Source: Bacteroidota bacterium
GTDB taxonomy: Bacteria > Bacteroidota > Bacteroidia > Flavobacteriales > Flavobacteriaceae
Direction: 5' to 3'
DNA length: 12,858 nucleotides
NCBI GenBank assembly: GCA_023437485.1
Contig: JAEZGB010000163.1
Span: 1-12,858, forward strand
The notes below the pieces were generated by a model. It was not told the origin of the DNA. It searched no databases and saw nothing but the letters and a program-made list of their open reading frames with translations. This document shows, one piece after another, positions 1 through 6,358 of this stretch. Made by a program: the position numbers and the translations under genes. How positions within the stretch are numbered: position 1 is the stretch's first letter; the number at the start of each line of letters is the position of its first letter.

Positions 1-122
1 GATTTACTCCTCACCAGGTTTCCATCATTCGGCAATATTATGAAAGCGGATACACGTACTACGAATCCAATTTTGACATCTCCCTTTACCGCATCCTGCT
101 CAAAAACAAGATCAAGGCGTAA
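1..122 (+). CDS. C-terminal end of an unidentified protein (partial)
   Basis: An open frame runs from the window edge to a TAA at 120-122 and encodes the last 39 residues of a protein, ending in RILLKNKIKA. The segment is rich in Tyr, Ile and Lys and has no motif I recognise, so no function is proposed. It converges on the lipoprotein gene on the other strand, and the two stop regions overlap by 11 bp. No terminator hairpin is seen between them. That this is coding is an inference from the intact frame and its plausible amino-acid composition; the rest of the gene lies outside the window. Confidence 0.55.
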   Translation, partial: FTPHQVSIIRQYYESGYTYYESNFDISLYRILLKNKIKA

Positions 123-678
123 TCAGATCAAATACAGCAACCCTGATATCGTGACGGTCTTCGCGATGGATTTGCAGTACCCTAAATTCCGGGCTTAAAA
201 AGACATAACGTTCCAATTGCTGCTGGCCTGCCGTTGTTTCGTCCGAATATTGATGCAGGATCACATAGCCCAAAACTGTAGGGCTTAGCTTCAGCGGTTG
301 TAGTTGTTCGATGCTTTCCTCTGCGCCAACAATGAGTTTCCGGTAAAAGTTGATGTTTTCCCGTGAACTTTTGTCAGCCTGCGCAAAGGCTTCGGGGTTA
401 GGCGAGCGCGCGTGGATGTCTATCGTCAACCGCTCCTGGTTGATTTTGGCATAGTGCGCTGTAATCTCGTTTTGTAGTTCCCGGATTTCCAATTGCGCCA
501 ATTCGCCCTGATAAATGGTGTCAATGACCCTTGCCGATGAAAACCGGTAATTGTCTGACCGCTCTTTAAAGGCTCCTTTAACTGCTTGATCCACCTCCGG
601 AGAGTAGGCAAGGGAATTCCGGTCTTCCCCGCATGCGACTATTAGAAGTAGAAGAATTAGAGATAAGAATCTGTTCAT
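112..678 (-). CDS. Putative lipoprotein of unknown function
   Basis: The 188-residue product starts with a short basic N-terminus, a hydrophobic Leu/Ile stretch and a lipobox ending in Cys16 (LIVAC). It is therefore expected to be lipidated and anchored in a membrane, facing the periplasm or the surface. The mature part is hydrophilic and probably helical (about residues 55-125, rich in Glu, Gln and Arg), followed by a strand-like C-terminal segment (about 130-188). I do not recognise a family. The ATG at 676-678 is the natural start because it sits directly before the signal peptide. The upstream secreted-protein gene ends in a terminator (699-732), so this gene probably has its own promoter. 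A TAnnTTTG-like box lies only 7 bp before the ATG, which would give a near-leaderless mRNA. Confidence 0.8.
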   Translation of the reverse strand: MNRFLSLILLLLIVACGEDRNSLAYSPEVDQAVKGAFKERSDNYRFSSARVIDTIYQGELAQLEIRELQNEITAHYAKINQERLTIDIHARSPNPEAFAQADKSSRENINFYRKLIVGAEESIEQLQPLKLSPTVLGYVILHQYSDETTAGQQQLERYVFLSPEFRVLQIHREDRHDIRVAVFDLITP

Positions 679-685
679 CGCGGTT

Positions 686-693
686 CAAAAGTA
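686..693 (-). promoter_or_regulatory. Candidate -7 box for the lipoprotein gene
   Basis: The minus strand reads TACTTTTG, a full match to the Bacteroidota -7 consensus TAnnTTTG. It lies between the terminator of the upstream gene and the ATG at 678. No TTG-type -33 element is seen at the usual spacing. The box is so close to the start codon that the transcript would be almost leaderless. This is a weak call, because an eight-base motif with four fixed AT-rich positions is common by chance. Confidence 0.25.
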
Positions 694-698
694 ATAAG

Positions 699-732
699 AA
701 AAAAAATCACCGCGAAGTTCCGGTGATTTTTT
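699..732 (-). terminator. Intrinsic terminator after the DUF4832 secreted-protein gene
   Basis: Positions 701-712 and 721-732 form a 12-bp perfect stem (core ATCACCG/CGGTGAT, flanked by A and T runs) around an 8-nt loop. On the minus strand the hairpin is followed by a run of T. It begins 22 bp after the stop codon at 755. The A run on the other side would also let it work on the plus strand. Confidence 0.85.
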
Positions 733-754
733 GACTAATGGATTTTAGTTTTAA

Positions 755-3517
755 TTAATGACTGACAATGATTCGCCTCGACTGGGTTTTATCGCCATCT
801 CCAACATTTACGATATAAATCCCCGTGGCCAACTGCTGCGTATTTACAACTGCTTTGGTATCAGATTCACGCACTACCGGCGCCAGGACGCGTTGTCCCA
901 AAGTGTTGTATACACTGATTTCCTGATCGGCCAGCCCGTCCATTTCCACAGTCAGAGAATTGTTTGCCGGCACGGGATATAAAGTTAGTTCCACGGATTT
1001 GGCAAATGGATCGGCAAGCAATGATGTCTCGCCAGGCCTTCCGGCAGCGCCGCTTACGGTGATAATGTGGTTAAGGTTGTTGTATCCGGTACTGGCCTCC
1101 CACATACTGTTGTTTGCCAGCCTGATAGCATACTCGGGACGATTGGCCAACGCCGGGTCAACATCGGGTAAATGAAGGAAGAGCCTGTAACTTCCCTGAA
1201 CCATATTGGCAGGCAATGAAAGGGTTTCGGCAACCGATGTTGTACTGGCAGGGTTCCAGAAGCGCACATCGCTCTCCATCGGAATTCGGTATTCTTCGCC
1301 CGAAACCGTATTGCGCAGAACCAGGTATGCAATTCGTTGGTTATACGGGGTAGCGAAGCCAACATTGCGCACCTGCATGCTTACCGAAATATTTCCGCCG
1401 AGGGACGCCTGGGAAGGGTAGGTGGCGCTCAACATTTCAAACCGGTATCCCATGCGGGTCTGCATCTCAGAATAACAGCCGTCATTCTGAAATTCCGAAA
1501 GCACGGTTTGGTGGTAATCCTGGTTCATGTAAGACCAGTGAAATTTGGTCATTTCATTGATTGCCGAGGCGCATTCTGACCGCGGGGCATTCACGGTGCA
1601 GGTTTCGCCACCCATAGGAGTGTATTTGGTCTCCTGCTCCAGGTAAGGGTATTCAGTGGCAATATTGCTGTAGGTTCCATAATCGGTGCTGCTGGCCAGG
1701 AAACAATCATTGTGGTGGCCAAGACGCGCGAGTGCGGTGCCTGAATACGCCTGCGAAAGCGAAAGCGGTGTGGTAGATTGATAAGTGTTCATTTTGAGTG
1801 CAGGAGTCCGGATCTGGACAAACCGGTTGGGCACCGCCGCCAGGATTGCGTCAACCACCTGTTTGCGGTTTGCATAATCAGCTGCCGTGGGCGGTTTGCC
1901 AAAGTGATCAGTATAATACCATTCACCCCAAGAACCAATAAAACCGGCCTGCATCACCGCAATCACATCGGAATTCGCCTGCAAAATAGGAGCCAGTTGA
2001 TTGATATGCGACAGCACCACTGATTTGGGCGCATCGTGCGGAACTCCGACATCATCGTGATCGGCGTACGCAAACCTCACAATGCATTTGAGCCCCGCCG
2101 CCCTGATACGGGCAAAATCAGTTTGCATGTTTTGCAGATAGGTGCTGGAAATTGGGCCATTGATAAAATTTTCAAGGTAGAAAACCCGCAGGATCAGGGT
2201 GATGTTGCTATTGGTCCGGTATCCGGTCAGGGTTGACTGGTTGAGCGGATAGTATCCTGTGGAATGGGTCTCAGTATGTTTGTAAAAGCCTCGCTCGGGG
2301 TTGGCAATATTGGTGGAATGCGCAGCATATGTAATTGTTGCCGATGACGGTGCTGATGGCGCCGCGGCATTGACCGTGATCACGACACCAAAAGTCTTGG
2401 TTCCGGCCGAGTTTGCGGCCGTGACATTATAAGTAGCCGTCGATGTCGCCACGGTAGGTGTTCCGGTAATCTTTCCGGTGGTTGAACTGATCGACAGCCC
2501 GGCGGGAAGCGACGGAGAAACGCTGTAGGAAGTAACGGTCCCTGAAACTACCGGCGAAAGCGTTGCAATGGCCGTGCCCACGGTAAAGGTGTTTGGCGAG
2601 GTGTAGGAACGCGAACTTGGCGGGGTGACTGCGGCATTGACCGTGATCACGACACCAAAAGTCTTGGTTCCGGCCGAGTTGGCCGCAGTGACAGTATAAG
2701 TAGCCGTCGATGTCGCTGCGGTAGGGGTTCCGGTAATCTTTCCGGTGGTTGAACTGATCGACAGCCCGGCGGGAAGCGAAGGTGAAACGCTGTAGGAGGT
2801 AACGGTCCCTGAAACTACCGGCGAAAGCGTCGCAATGGCCGTGCCTACGGTAAAGGTGTTTGGCGACGGATAGGAAAGCGAACTTGGCGGGGTGACTGCG
2901 GGATTGACCGTGATCACGACGCCAAAAGTCTTGGTACCGGCCGAGTTTGCGGCCGTGACATTATAAGTAGCCGTCGATGTCGCCACCGTAGGTGTTCCGG
3001 TAATCTTTCCGGTGGTTGAACTGATCGACAGCCCGGCGGGAAGCGACGGTGAAACGCTGTAGGAGGTAACGGTCCCTGAAACTACCGGCGAAAGCGTCGC
3101 AATGGCCGTGCCCACGGTAAAAGTGTTAGGCGATGGATAGGAAAGCGAACTTGGGGCAACCATCGGAGCATTAACCGTGATTCCAAGGCTAAAACTTGTA
3201 CTGCCTTTGTGGTTTGAAGCCGTGATGATATAATTGGCCGAAGCCGTAGCATTGGCCGGGGTCCCGGTAATTTTACCCGTTGAACTGTTAATGCCCAAAC
3301 CAGACGGAAGTGCGGGCGATACCGAGAAATTATTTACGTTTCCGGTGACAGTTGGGTTTAGGGGAGCAATCGCGGTACCCGCAGTGAAAATGTGTGGAGA
3401 CGGATAACTTAACGCGGTGGGAGCTTGATTTCCTTTACTTGGCTTGCCTTTGGTCGGTTTTTGAGCATTGGCCATAAGGCAAAGAAGCGTCGTCAATAGT
3501 AGAAATAACTTCTTCAT
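755..3517 (-). CDS. Secreted T9SS protein: four Ig-like repeats + DUF4874/DUF4832 barrel
   Basis: The 920-residue product has a Sec signal peptide (about 1-18, ending ANAQ) and a short Lys/Pro/Gly linker. Four 89-residue Ig-like repeats of the putative-Ig (He_PIG) type follow at about 36-124, 125-213, 214-302 and 303-392, each with the hallmark GKITGTP. A DUF4874-like region starts at NPERGFY (406-412) and continues as a DUF4832-like region (about 590-815). These families are predicted TIM-barrel, glycoside-hydrolase-like proteins. Glu532 in GSWGEWY is a plausible catalytic acid, but no substrate can be named. The tail (about 847-920, YPVPANN to the end) is a T9SS type A sorting domain, so the protein is probably exported and attached to the surface or released. 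The ATG precedes the signal peptide directly. It appears monocistronic: a long AT-rich leader lies upstream and a strong terminator downstream. Repeats 2-4 are nearly identical in DNA. Confidence 0.93.
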   Translation of the reverse strand: MKKLFLLLTTLLCLMANAQKPTKGKPSKGNQAPTALSYPSPHIFTAGTAIAPLNPTVTGNVNNFSVSPALPSGLGINSSTGKITGTPANATASANYIITASNHKGSTSFSLGITVNAPMVAPSSLSYPSPNTFTVGTAIATLSPVVSGTVTSYSVSPSLPAGLSISSTTGKITGTPTVATSTATYNVTAANSAGTKTFGVVITVNPAVTPPSSLSYPSPNTFTVGTAIATLSPVVSGTVTSYSVSPSLPAGLSISSTTGKITGTPTAATSTATYTVTAANSAGTKTFGVVITVNAAVTPPSSRSYTSPNTFTVGTAIATLSPVVSGTVTSYSVSPSLPAGLSISSTTGKITGTPTVATSTATYNVTAANSAGTKTFGVVITVNAAAPSAPSSATITYAAHSTNIANPERGFYKHTETHSTGYYPLNQSTLTGYRTNSNITLILRVFYLENFINGPISSTYLQNMQTDFARIRAAGLKCIVRFAYADHDDVGVPHDAPKSVVLSHINQLAPILQANSDVIAVMQAGFIGSWGEWYYTDHFGKPPTAADYANRKQVVDAILAAVPNRFVQIRTPALKMNTYQSTTPLSLSQAYSGTALARLGHHNDCFLASSTDYGTYSNIATEYPYLEQETKYTPMGGETCTVNAPRSECASAINEMTKFHWSYMNQDYHQTVLSEFQNDGCYSEMQTRMGYRFEMLSATYPSQASLGGNISVSMQVRNVGFATPYNQRIAYLVLRNTVSGEEYRIPMESDVRFWNPASTTSVAETLSLPANMVQGSYRLFLHLPDVDPALANRPEYAIRLANNSMWEASTGYNNLNHIITVSGAAGRPGETSLLADPFAKSVELTLYPVPANNSLTVEMDGLADQEISVYNTLGQRVLAPVVRESDTKAVVNTQQLATGIYIVNVGDGDKTQSRRIIVSH
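2342..3412 (-). repeat. Four in-frame 267-bp tandem repeats encoding Ig-like domains
   Basis: The unit is 267 bp (89 codons). The landmark TGACCGTGAT on the plus strand recurs at 2371, 2638 and 2905, and a diverged copy starts at 3172, so the period is exact. Units lie at about 3146-3412 (most diverged, N-terminal), 2879-3145, 2612-2878 and 2342-2611. The proteins of units 2 and 3 differ at only three of 89 positions by my reading, and many of the DNA differences are synonymous. The pattern fits recent tandem duplication or gene conversion of units 2-4 from an older founder. Confidence 0.93.
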
Positions 3518-3619
3518 AGTTCAGTAGGTTAAGTTTTGGCGACGAATGATTGGGGAATCTTCGTCAAATCTCAATTTTGAGGTGGATGGTGGGGCTAACA
3601 TCATCCAAATCCTCGGTCA

Positions 3620-3627
3620 CAAAACTA
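3620..3627 (-). promoter_or_regulatory. Candidate -7 box upstream of the repeat-bearing secreted-protein gene
   Basis: The minus strand reads TAGTTTTG, a full match to TAnnTTTG, about 100 bp before the ATG at 3517. A second match, TATTTTTG, occurs at 3680-3687. Neither has a clear TTG -33 element at 17-20 bp. They flank the palindrome at 3652-3668, which would lie just upstream of the first box or downstream of the second. Confidence 0.3.
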
Positions 3628-3651
3628 TATGAAGAATTTTAATAAATCTGT

Positions 3652-3668
3652 TAAAATGTAACATTTTA
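3652..3668. promoter_or_regulatory. Perfect 8-1-8 palindrome, candidate operator
   Basis: The sequence TAAAATGTAACATTTTA consists of two perfect 8-bp arms around one central A. It sits between two candidate -7 boxes in the leader of the secreted-protein gene. A single imperfect half-site copy (ACATTTTAaCGAC at 3950-3962, compared with ACATTTTAtCGAC at 3661-3673) lies on the other side of the intergenic region. No T run follows it, so it is not a terminator. Its role as a protein-binding site is an inference from symmetry and position. Confidence 0.4.
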
Positions 3669-4123
3669 TCGACGAAATGCAAAAATATACTTTTTAAATA
3701 GTATTTTACTTACAATTTAAGTTAATGTTTGGCGCATCATTTCTTTTTGGGAAGAACGACCTTACAACCATTTTTTTTAACCGTAGGGATGACCTTGTTA
3801 ATTAATGGGAATTATGCAAACTCATACAACATCGCGTTCCCAATTTGTCTATAATCCCGATTTCAAAAACAACCTGGTCCGTCCAAAATTGCGATCTAAA
3901 ACCAGAAATCGTGACTGTAGCCGATGTTTAATGACCTGTGCAAAAAAATACATTTTAACGACTTTTTTGGCACAATGTCGGGGAAAGGACCCGATTGTCG
4001 CCTAAACCAATAATTTTACCTGAAATTAATGATTTGATAACCTTGTTTAAGTGTAATCAAATGCCAAAATGGTATAATCTGCCGGTAGCAGTATCATCTT
4101 AATTTAGCTAAAAACCCAAAGTT

Positions 4124-4402
4124 ATGAGCAACAATATTACTACCCTGGTCCTGAACCTCTTTATTGCCGAACGCTTTATGCACCGTCAAAATATCGCTGA
4201 ACGAATTCGTGAGATACTGGCCGTTGAGAGCGATGACGAAAATCCGCTGGAAATGGCGGTTCGGAAACTGCTAATGAGCAAATTGAAAATGTACGTAGAG
4301 AATCCAACCCGTGAAGGCAAGGATTTGCTTTACGAAATCGCAGAGTTTTACTGCGAATACTTTCACAAGACCCCAGCCGCGGCCATGCAAATGGCAGCTT
4401 GA
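4124..4402 (+). CDS. Small helical protein of unknown function (92 aa)
   Basis: The product is 92 residues and has no signal peptide. It is rich in Glu, Met, Leu and Ala and reads as mostly helical throughout. The segment around residues 20-35 (RQNIAERIREIL) and the stretch from about 40 to 85 look amphipathic. I do not recognise a family, and it may be lineage-specific. The frame is supported by the ATG, by codon use like that of the neighbours, and by a strong terminator 8 bp after the stop, which indicates a real transcript. It is divergent from the large secreted-protein gene and is followed by another orphan gene, separated by the terminator. A cytoplasmic location is likely. Confidence 0.7.
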   Translation: MSNNITTLVLNLFIAERFMHRQNIAERIREILAVESDDENPLEMAVRKLLMSKLKMYVENPTREGKDLLYEIAEFYCEYFHKTPAAAMQMAA

Positions 4403-4409
4403 TTATCAC

Positions 4410-4437
4410 AGCCCCGCACCCCGGGGCTTTTTTTTTT
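4410..4437 (+). terminator. Intrinsic terminator after the 92-residue orphan gene
   Basis: A GC-rich stem AGCCCCG (4410-4416) / CGGGGCT (4422-4428) with a 5-nt loop is followed by about ten T residues up to 4437. It lies 7 bp after the stop codon at 4400-4402. Confidence 0.92.
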
Positions 4438-4457
4438 ATGCTACGGTTGATTTTTTG

Positions 4458-4464
4458 TACTTTG
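4458..4464 (+). promoter_or_regulatory. Weak candidate -7 element for the 195-residue gene
   Basis: TACTTTG lies 19 bp before the ATG at 4484 and directly after the preceding terminator, so a promoter is needed somewhere here. It is one base shorter than the TAnnTTTG consensus, and no -33 element is apparent at the expected distance. Confidence 0.22.
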
Positions 4465-4483
4465 CCCTGACTATCCACCCGGC

Positions 4484-5071
4484 ATGGAATCTGAAATTAT
4501 TGACGATACCCTTTATTGGATCCGACAAGCAACCGTGGACCCCAACATCCTGGCATTGCTTGACGCGGGCTGGTATGTACCGCAAAACATTCGGTTGCGC
4601 ACCGTTTTTGATCTTGCGCGGCTTGTGAACCAAGGCCAGCCGGAAGCTGCCGAGAGCATCATCATGCTTTTCTTTAAAAAAAATTTGCCGGCGCTAGGGA
4701 AATTCTTCAGCGAGCGTCATCCCAATCCTGACCTTATTTGCCAGGGAATTGCCGCTCATCAAAAAGGGCTGTATACAGCGGCGGTACTGTCATTCCTGGC
4801 TGCGACCCACGCTCTTTGTCTATCTCAAAATTCCCGGATAAAGCAAATTGCCACCGGCGGTAACATGAGATCGAACCGTGAAATCAACGGTCTTTTGGGA
4901 ACTTCGTGGTTGCCTCAGGGTTACTTTAGCAAGCGAAATCGGCAATCAGTCATGCAGGGTGAAGCACCCGCGGCAGGGGAAAAGGAAAGTTTTATGTCAA
5001 TGGCGTTGCTGGGATTCTTTGCCGATTTTATCGAAGCTTTTGAGAGTCCGGCGGTTGCTCAGCGATATTGA
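4484..5071 (+). CDS. Unrecognised 195-aa protein, possibly HEPN-like
   Basis: The product is 195 residues, without a signal peptide or membrane segment. The N-terminal half (about 1-75) looks helical. The middle (about 83-112, with AAHQKGLYTAAVLSFLAATH) resembles the long helix of proteins that carry a HEPN-like domain, in which a Gly-Leu-Tyr turn precedes an Ala/Leu-rich helix. The canonical HEPN RxxxxH pair is not evident, so this similarity is only suggestive. The C-terminal part (120-195) is basic and then hydrophobic. The ATG follows a terminator and a possible promoter. The 3' end overlaps the convergent DUF1801 gene by 44 bp, so the last 14 codons are shared in antiparallel frames. No function is proposed. 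Confidence 0.7.
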   Translation: MESEIIDDTLYWIRQATVDPNILALLDAGWYVPQNIRLRTVFDLARLVNQGQPEAAESIIMLFFKKNLPALGKFFSERHPNPDLICQGIAAHQKGLYTAAVLSFLAATHALCLSQNSRIKQIATGGNMRSNREINGLLGTSWLPQGYFSKRNRQSVMQGEAPAAGEKESFMSMALLGFFADFIEAFESPAVAQRY

Positions 5072-5453
5072 GTTTTTCAAGAACGCCTTTGCGCTTTACG
5101 ATATTTTTGTAATCCCATTGTGTGAAGCGTGCCTCCGTGAGCCAGTTTTTAAGTTGTTCCACATCAATTTCTTTCAAATCATGAAAGCGTTTCCCGGCGG
5201 CTTTGAATTTACCTTCAGGCGACAGGCCCGGCTGCTTGAAGGATTGCCCGCTCCAAAACAATAATCGCATACCGTCTTTCATTTTGCTGTAACCGGCAAT
5301 GGGGTTGCCGTCGAGGAACCAAACCGGGTGGCCGTGCCATATCCTGGATTCGGCATCGGGCAGCGAACATGAAATAATGCGGCAAAGCGCCTTGCCAATC
5401 TCGGCGTCAGGCCCTGCAAGTTTTCCGTTATATGCATTAATAGCCTGGTTCAT
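5028..5453 (-). CDS. DUF1801 family protein (first of two in the window)
   Basis: The 141-residue product matches the DUF1801 (YdhG-like) pattern. A helical N-terminus (about 1-35) precedes SRIWHGHPVWFLDGNPIAGY (about 36-55), then KDGMRLLFWSG (59-69), and a helical C-terminus rich in Lys and Glu. The fold is small and cytosolic, and its biochemical role is not established. It is the last gene of a minus-strand trio. Its ATG overlaps the stop of the upstream lipoprotein gene in an ATGA arrangement (5450-5453), and GGAGG just before it is a good ribosome-binding site embedded in that gene. The 3' end overlaps the plus-strand 195-residue gene by 44 bp. A second DUF1801 gene lies at 9673-10095, but the two share little sequence beyond the general pattern. 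Confidence 0.85.
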   Translation of the reverse strand: MNQAINAYNGKLAGPDAEIGKALCRIISCSLPDAESRIWHGHPVWFLDGNPIAGYSKMKDGMRLLFWSGQSFKQPGLSPEGKFKAAGKRFHDLKEIDVEQLKNWLTEARFTQWDYKNIVKRKGVLEKLNIAEQPPDSQKLR

Positions 5454-5842
5454 CCTCCATGAATCAATACGGCCTCCGAAAGGCCCCGTTCTGAAAATCG
5501 GATCACGAGGGTTTTGGTGCGCAGCGTGAAAAACTGGATTTTATCCTGTGTCACCAGGTAAAAAAAGTAGTTCTTGTCCGTGCGGGTGGGCTGGCCCAGG
5601 CGTTCGACAATCTGTTCCTTTGTAAGTCCCTTGAGTTTATCGTCGGCAAACAGGTCGGCCAGCATCCTTTCGCGGTATGGAAAACTGCCGCCATCGTCCG
5701 TCAGCCATTTTTCAGTATCAAATGGTATGGGGTCTTTGATATCCGAAAACGGTTTACCGTCATTTTTCTGCTCAGCTTCCCGGCAAGAGGATACCGCCAT
5801 AAAGAAAATTAAAATAAACCCTACCGCGCCAAACTTAAGCAT
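5450..5842 (-). CDS. Putative lipoprotein with a BamE/SmpA-like segment
   Basis: The 130-residue product has a hydrophobic N-terminus ending in a lipobox at Cys20 (AVSSC), so it is probably lipidated. The mature part has a stretch (about 56-95) with the order LADLF...LKGLTKEQIVERLGQPTR and then a Tyr/Phe-rich strand. That is the helix-helix-strand signature of the BamE/SmpA/OmlA-like fold, in which a 'LxGxxxxEVxxxLGxP' motif is typical. BamE belongs to the outer-membrane assembly machine, but many lipoproteins carry this fold without that role, so only the fold is suggested. The ATG directly follows the TAA of the upstream gene with no gap, and the stop overlaps the next ATG, which strongly suggests one mRNA and translational coupling. 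Confidence 0.82.
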   Translation of the reverse strand: MLKFGAVGFILIFFMAVSSCREAEQKNDGKPFSDIKDPIPFDTEKWLTDDGGSFPYRERMLADLFADDKLKGLTKEQIVERLGQPTRTDKNYFFYLVTQDKIQFFTLRTKTLVIRFSERGLSEAVLIHGG

Positions 5843-6280
5843 TTAAAAGATGCGCTTAATTTCCAGAAAGTTGCCCGCCGAATCAAAGTCCAGCGCCATC
5901 AGGCTTTTGCGCGTCACGCCGCTTTCCTGTACGCTGAACAGGTTGGTCAGGCTCCACATGCGCGTTGACGGATTGTACGCCATTTTAAATTCAGAAGGGG
6001 TGTAGTCGCCGGCTACCGATTTGCGAACCTTCCCATTAGCGTATTTGATCATGTCGTTGATTCTTGAAACGCCCATATCATCAAAGGCATATTGCATGCA
6101 GACGATGCTGATAAGAATGGGAAGTTCAGCTGATTCATTTGAAAGGACACAATCCACTTTTGAGGCAACCATCCGGCCGTCGGTCAGTTTAAAATCGGCC
6201 CTGTTGAGCAACCGGTCAGTTGCTGGCTGCGCCGATACAATCCAACCGCATAACATAAAAAGGAAAGGCAGGTACTTCAT
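5843..6280 (-). CDS. Secreted or periplasmic protein of unknown function
   Basis: The 145-residue product begins with a Sec signal peptide (about 1-18, ending WIVSAQ), with cleavage likely after Ala17 or Gln18. The mature protein (about 127 residues) alternates short polar and hydrophobic stretches and looks strand-rich towards the C-terminus (RMWSLTNLF, SLMALDFDSAGNFLEIKRIF). It has one internal Cys pair (Cys44 and Cys61). I do not recognise a family. It heads a three-gene minus-strand unit, and its TAA abuts the ATG of the BamE-like lipoprotein gene. Both products are exported, so a common role in the periplasm or at the outer membrane is possible but unproven. Confidence 0.8.
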   Translation of the reverse strand: MKYLPFLFMLCGWIVSAQPATDRLLNRADFKLTDGRMVASKVDCVLSNESAELPILISIVCMQYAFDDMGVSRINDMIKYANGKVRKSVAGDYTPSEFKMAYNPSTRMWSLTNLFSVQESGVTRKSLMALDFDSAGNFLEIKRIF

Positions 6281-6358
6281 AATTATAAGATTCCCACTTT
6301 AAACGCTACAATTTACCTTATTATTTTGTAATAATTATTGGGGGCAGCGATTTTAACA

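Larger units (their letters stand above)
3518..4123. other. 606-bp AT-rich divergent intergenic region
   Basis: This region lies between the divergently transcribed secreted-protein gene (start 3517) and the 92-residue orphan gene (start 4124). It is much more AT-rich than the flanking genes. It holds two candidate minus-strand -7 boxes (3620-3627 and 3680-3687), a perfect 17-bp palindrome (3652-3668), and a weak inverted repeat with arms at 3972-3980 and 3990-3998. TATAAT occurs at 4073-4078 on the plus strand without a well-spaced partner. A 66-codon open frame at 3805-4005 has no recognisable features and is probably not a gene. No tRNA or known riboswitch was recognised. Confidence 0.6.

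Noticed and set aside
2342..3412. Tandem repeats considered as a CRISPR array or mobile repeat
   Set aside because: The unit is 267 bp without spacers, keeps the reading frame and encodes a known Ig-like domain pattern.
3972..3998. Interrupted hairpin with ACAAT/CGGG arms
   Set aside because: It has a two-base bulge, no T run and no flanking gene end, so neither a terminator nor a known RNA element can be supported.
3805..4005. 66-codon plus-strand frame in the intergenic region
   Set aside because: The product is basic with no domain, signal or family pattern, and the DNA is AT-rich like the surrounding non-coding region. No promoter or terminator supports it.
4124..5071. Toxin-antitoxin pair
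   Set aside because: The genes are separated by a strong terminator and the products show no toxin or antitoxin motif. The order and spacing do not fit a coupled pair.
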